A stretch of 7,685 bases of DNA, from positions 1 through 7,685 of the forward strand of contig JAQUBU010000097.1 in the NCBI GenBank assembly GCA_028686565.1, in the 5' to 3' direction. Shown one piece after another: positions 6,605 to 7,685 of this stretch. A program made the translations under genes and the position numbers. How positions within the stretch are numbered: the first letter of the stretch is position 1; every line of letters begins with the position of its first letter. This DNA comes from Syntrophomonadaceae bacterium. Its GTDB lineage: Bacteria; Bacillota; Syntrophomonadia; Syntrophomonadales; Syntrophomonadaceae. The notes below the pieces were generated by a model, which saw nothing but the letters and a program-made list of their open reading frames with translations, was not told where the DNA came from and ran no database searches.

Positions 6605-6610
6605 CACCTC
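6605..6610 (-). promoter_or_regulatory. Ribosome binding site for the TTG start of rpsM
   Basis: GAGGTG on the minus strand ends 7 bases before the TTG at 6597. Because an in-frame stop lies in between, this site leaves TTG as the only possible start for a full-length S13. Confidence 0.8.
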
Positions 6611-6637
6611 GCCTTAATAATTTTACACTTGCTTAGC

Positions 6638-6653
6638 GTTTTAATTCTAAAAC
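6638..6653 (-). repeat. Short perfect AT-rich inverted repeat between rpmJ and rpsM
   Basis: GTTTTA and TAAAAC pair perfectly around a four-base loop in the 72-base rpmJ-rpsM spacer. The stem is weak and has no U-run, so it is unlikely to terminate transcription. A role in mRNA processing or rpsM expression is possible but unsupported. Confidence 0.35.
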
Positions 6654-6669
6654 AGAGCAACTAACTGAC

Positions 6670-6783
6670 TTATCCTTGTACCTGCTTGTGTTTGGGGTTT
6701 TCGCAAAGTACCATAACCTTGCCATTGCGTTTGATAACCTTACACTTTTCACACATTGGTTTAACTGATGGCTTTACTTTCAT
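6670..6783 (-). CDS. rpmJ: 50S ribosomal protein L36, zinc-binding (C+) form
   Basis: L36 is the smallest large-subunit protein and helps organise 23S rRNA. The 37 residues start MKVKPSVKPMCEKCKVIKRN and keep the zinc ribbon C11, C14, C27 and H32 (C-X2-C-X12-C-X4-H). This is the zinc-dependent paralogue type, as opposed to the cysteine-free version made under zinc limitation in some bacteria. AAGGAGGT at 6791-6798 is 7 bases before the ATG, which rules out the longer upstream reading frame. It sits 37 bases after infA, its usual neighbour. Confidence 0.98.
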   Translation of the reverse strand: MKVKPSVKPMCEKCKVIKRNGKVMVLCENPKHKQVQG

Positions 6784-6820
6784 AACATTTACCTCCTTAA
6801 TGAAACAATGAAAAGCGATT

Positions 6821-7039
6821 CTATTTAAAACGATATATGATTCTCCCTCGATTAAGATCGTAGGGTGACAATTCAACCATAACCCGATCACCAGGTAATA
6901 TCCTGATAAAGTTCATTCTCATTTTGCCAGATATATGGGCGAGCACCTTGTGGCCATTTTCCAATTCAACTTTAAACATAGTATTGGGGAGTGGTTCAAT
7001 TACTTTCCCCTCGACCTCTATTACATCTTCCTTAGCCAT
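6821..7039 (-). CDS. infA: Translation initiation factor IF-1
   Basis: IF-1 binds the A site of the 30S subunit and helps IF-2 and IF-3 select the initiator tRNA. The 72-residue length is exact for the family, a single S1/OB-fold domain. Recognisable stretches are MAKEDVIEVEGKVIEPLPNT (1-20), FKVELENGHKVLAHISGKMR (22-41), NFIRILPGDRVMVELSPYDL (43-62) and NRGRIIYRFK at the end. AAGGAGGT (7047-7054) is 7 bases before the ATG, and the first 8 bases overlap the end of the KOW gene (ATGGCTAA), implying coupled translation. Confidence 0.98.
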   Translation of the reverse strand: MAKEDVIEVEGKVIEPLPNTMFKVELENGHKVLAHISGKMRMNFIRILPGDRVMVELSPYDLNRGRIIYRFK

Positions 7040-7322
7040 CCACCAGACCTCCTTCCCCTGTGTCCTGTATCATTTTGATACTCTTTCTAATGATATGGTT
7101 ATCAGGTATCTTCCCTTGGCGCCGGCAGCTAATAATATCTTCGGCTTTATTCTTGGTCCATTGCAAGTGTTTTACATTTTTCATTTTAGGATTTTCTATC
7201 TTTCTCCACTCACCGTCTGCTACAAGCACCTGTCGTTCATTAACAACTTCTACGACTATTAACATCCTGCCCTTGTCCCTGCCGGTTTTGGAATAAACTA
7301 TTTTTCCTATTCTGTCATCCAA
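7032..7322 (-). CDS. KOW-domain RNA-binding protein (L14e-like)
   Basis: A small basic protein with an N-terminal KOW motif (residues 5-37, including GKIVYSKTGRDKGR and VLVADG) like that of archaeal and eukaryotic ribosomal protein L14e. Its tail of about 55 residues is rich in Lys and Arg. Proteins of this type sit between map and infA in many Firmicutes and are presumed to bind rRNA or the ribosome; the exact role is not established as far as I know. I choose the TTG at 7322 (96 residues, start L/M-DDRIGKIV) because it begins just before the KOW motif and lies past the map stop. GGGGGTGG at 7327-7334 is a weak ribosome binding site, so coupling to map is likely. An in-frame ATG at 7370 would overlap map by about 35 bases and is less likely. 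Its end overlaps infA by 8 bases. Confidence 0.85.
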   Translation of the reverse strand: MDDRIGKIVYSKTGRDKGRMLIVVEVVNERQVLVADGEWRKIENPKMKNVKHLQWTKNKAEDIISCRRQGKIPDNHIIRKSIKMIQDTGEGGLVDG

Positions 7323-7335
7323 TCGACCACCCCCA

Positions 7336-7685
7336 TTACCGCAAAGTGAGGATTTCAGGTCCCCCGTCACTTATTGCTATACTGTGCTCAAAGTGAGCGG
7401 AAAAGCTTCTATCTCGCGTCACTACAGTCCACTCATCTGATCTGGTGTTCACTTCAAATGATCCCACATTAACCATGGGCTCAATCGCCAGTGTCATGCC
7501 TTCCTTTAAGAAAGGTCCTCGATCAGGTTTGCCATAATTGGGTATAGGGGGGTCCTCGTGCATTGACCGGCCAATTCCATGACCTACAAATTGCCTGACA
7601 ACTGAAAAACCGTTATTTTCAGCATATCTTTGTATTGTATTGGATACCATTCCCAGACGGTTTCCTGCCTGTGCTTGATTTATTC
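7336..7685 (-). CDS. map: Methionine aminopeptidase, type I (C-terminal part, cut by the window edge)
   Basis: This enzyme removes the initiator methionine from new proteins, a two-metal hydrolase. Only the last 115 residues are in the window; the frame stays open to the right edge, reading INQAQAGNRLGMVSNTIQ before the first ATG inside the window, so that ATG (7650) is internal. Visible active-site parts are the metal-ligand histidine in VGHGIGRSMHEDP with the second conserved His of MHE, the glutamate in LAIEPMVN, and the last glutamate in AHFEHSIAIS. These match E. coli H171, H178, E204 and E235. The two aspartate ligands lie outside. It ends LTLR, and the KOW gene starts about 13 bases later. 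Confidence 0.96.
   Translation of the reverse strand, partial: INQAQAGNRLGMVSNTIQRYAENNGFSVVRQFVGHGIGRSMHEDPPIPNYGKPDRGPFLKEGMTLAIEPMVNVGSFEVNTRSDEWTVVTRDRSFSAHFEHSIAISDGGPEILTLR

Noticed and set aside
6784..6891. N-terminal extension of the L36 reading frame to 73 codons
   Set aside because: The extension overlaps infA; the ribosome binding site at 6791-6798 and the exact 37-residue family length fix the start at 6783.

Overview
This window is the promoter-distal part of a Gram-positive-type ribosomal protein and translation gene cluster. It is read entirely from the minus strand, so transcription runs from high to low coordinates. In transcription order it holds map (3' part only), a KOW-domain RNA-binding protein gene, infA, rpmJ, rpsM, rpsK, rpsD, rpoA, rplQ, ecfA1, ecfA2, ecfT and truA. 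The order rplQ-ecfA-ecfA-ecfT-truA, a KOW gene between map and infA, and rpsD lying between rpsK and rpoA all point to a Firmicute of the class Clostridia. The moderate G+C content and the protein sequences would suit a Syntrophomonadaceae- or Peptococcaceae-like organism; that family placement is inference.

Region by region: 7685-6229 carries the end of methionine aminopeptidase, the KOW protein, initiation factor IF-1, and ribosomal proteins L36 and S13. 6208-3767 carries S11, S4, RNA polymerase alpha subunit and L17. 3766-1046 carries the shared energising module of ECF-type vitamin or metal transporters: two ATPases and the transmembrane EcfT. 814-71 is the tRNA pseudouridine synthase TruA. 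At the left edge (8-35) a good sigma-A-type promoter faces out of the window and should drive the next gene downstream of truA, which is usually rplM-rpsI in relatives.

Junctions from map to ecfA2 are tight: 8-nt and 16-nt overlaps, a zero-gap stop/start, and short spacers with strong Shine-Dalgarno sequences. This indicates one long co-translated operon. Two longer non-coding gaps break the pattern, 1832-2090 and 815-1045, and both flank ecfT. Several ribosomal genes use non-ATG starts: rpsM TTG, and rpsK, rpsD and rplQ GTG. The KOW gene probably also starts with TTG.

The gene content is ordinary and conserved. I see no mobile element, CRISPR array, RNA gene or unknown system. The observations worth a second look are small: a non-canonical Q-loop in EcfA1, the two gaps around ecfT, a hairpin between rpsD and rpoA, and an out-of-frame ATG ahead of the rpsK start.
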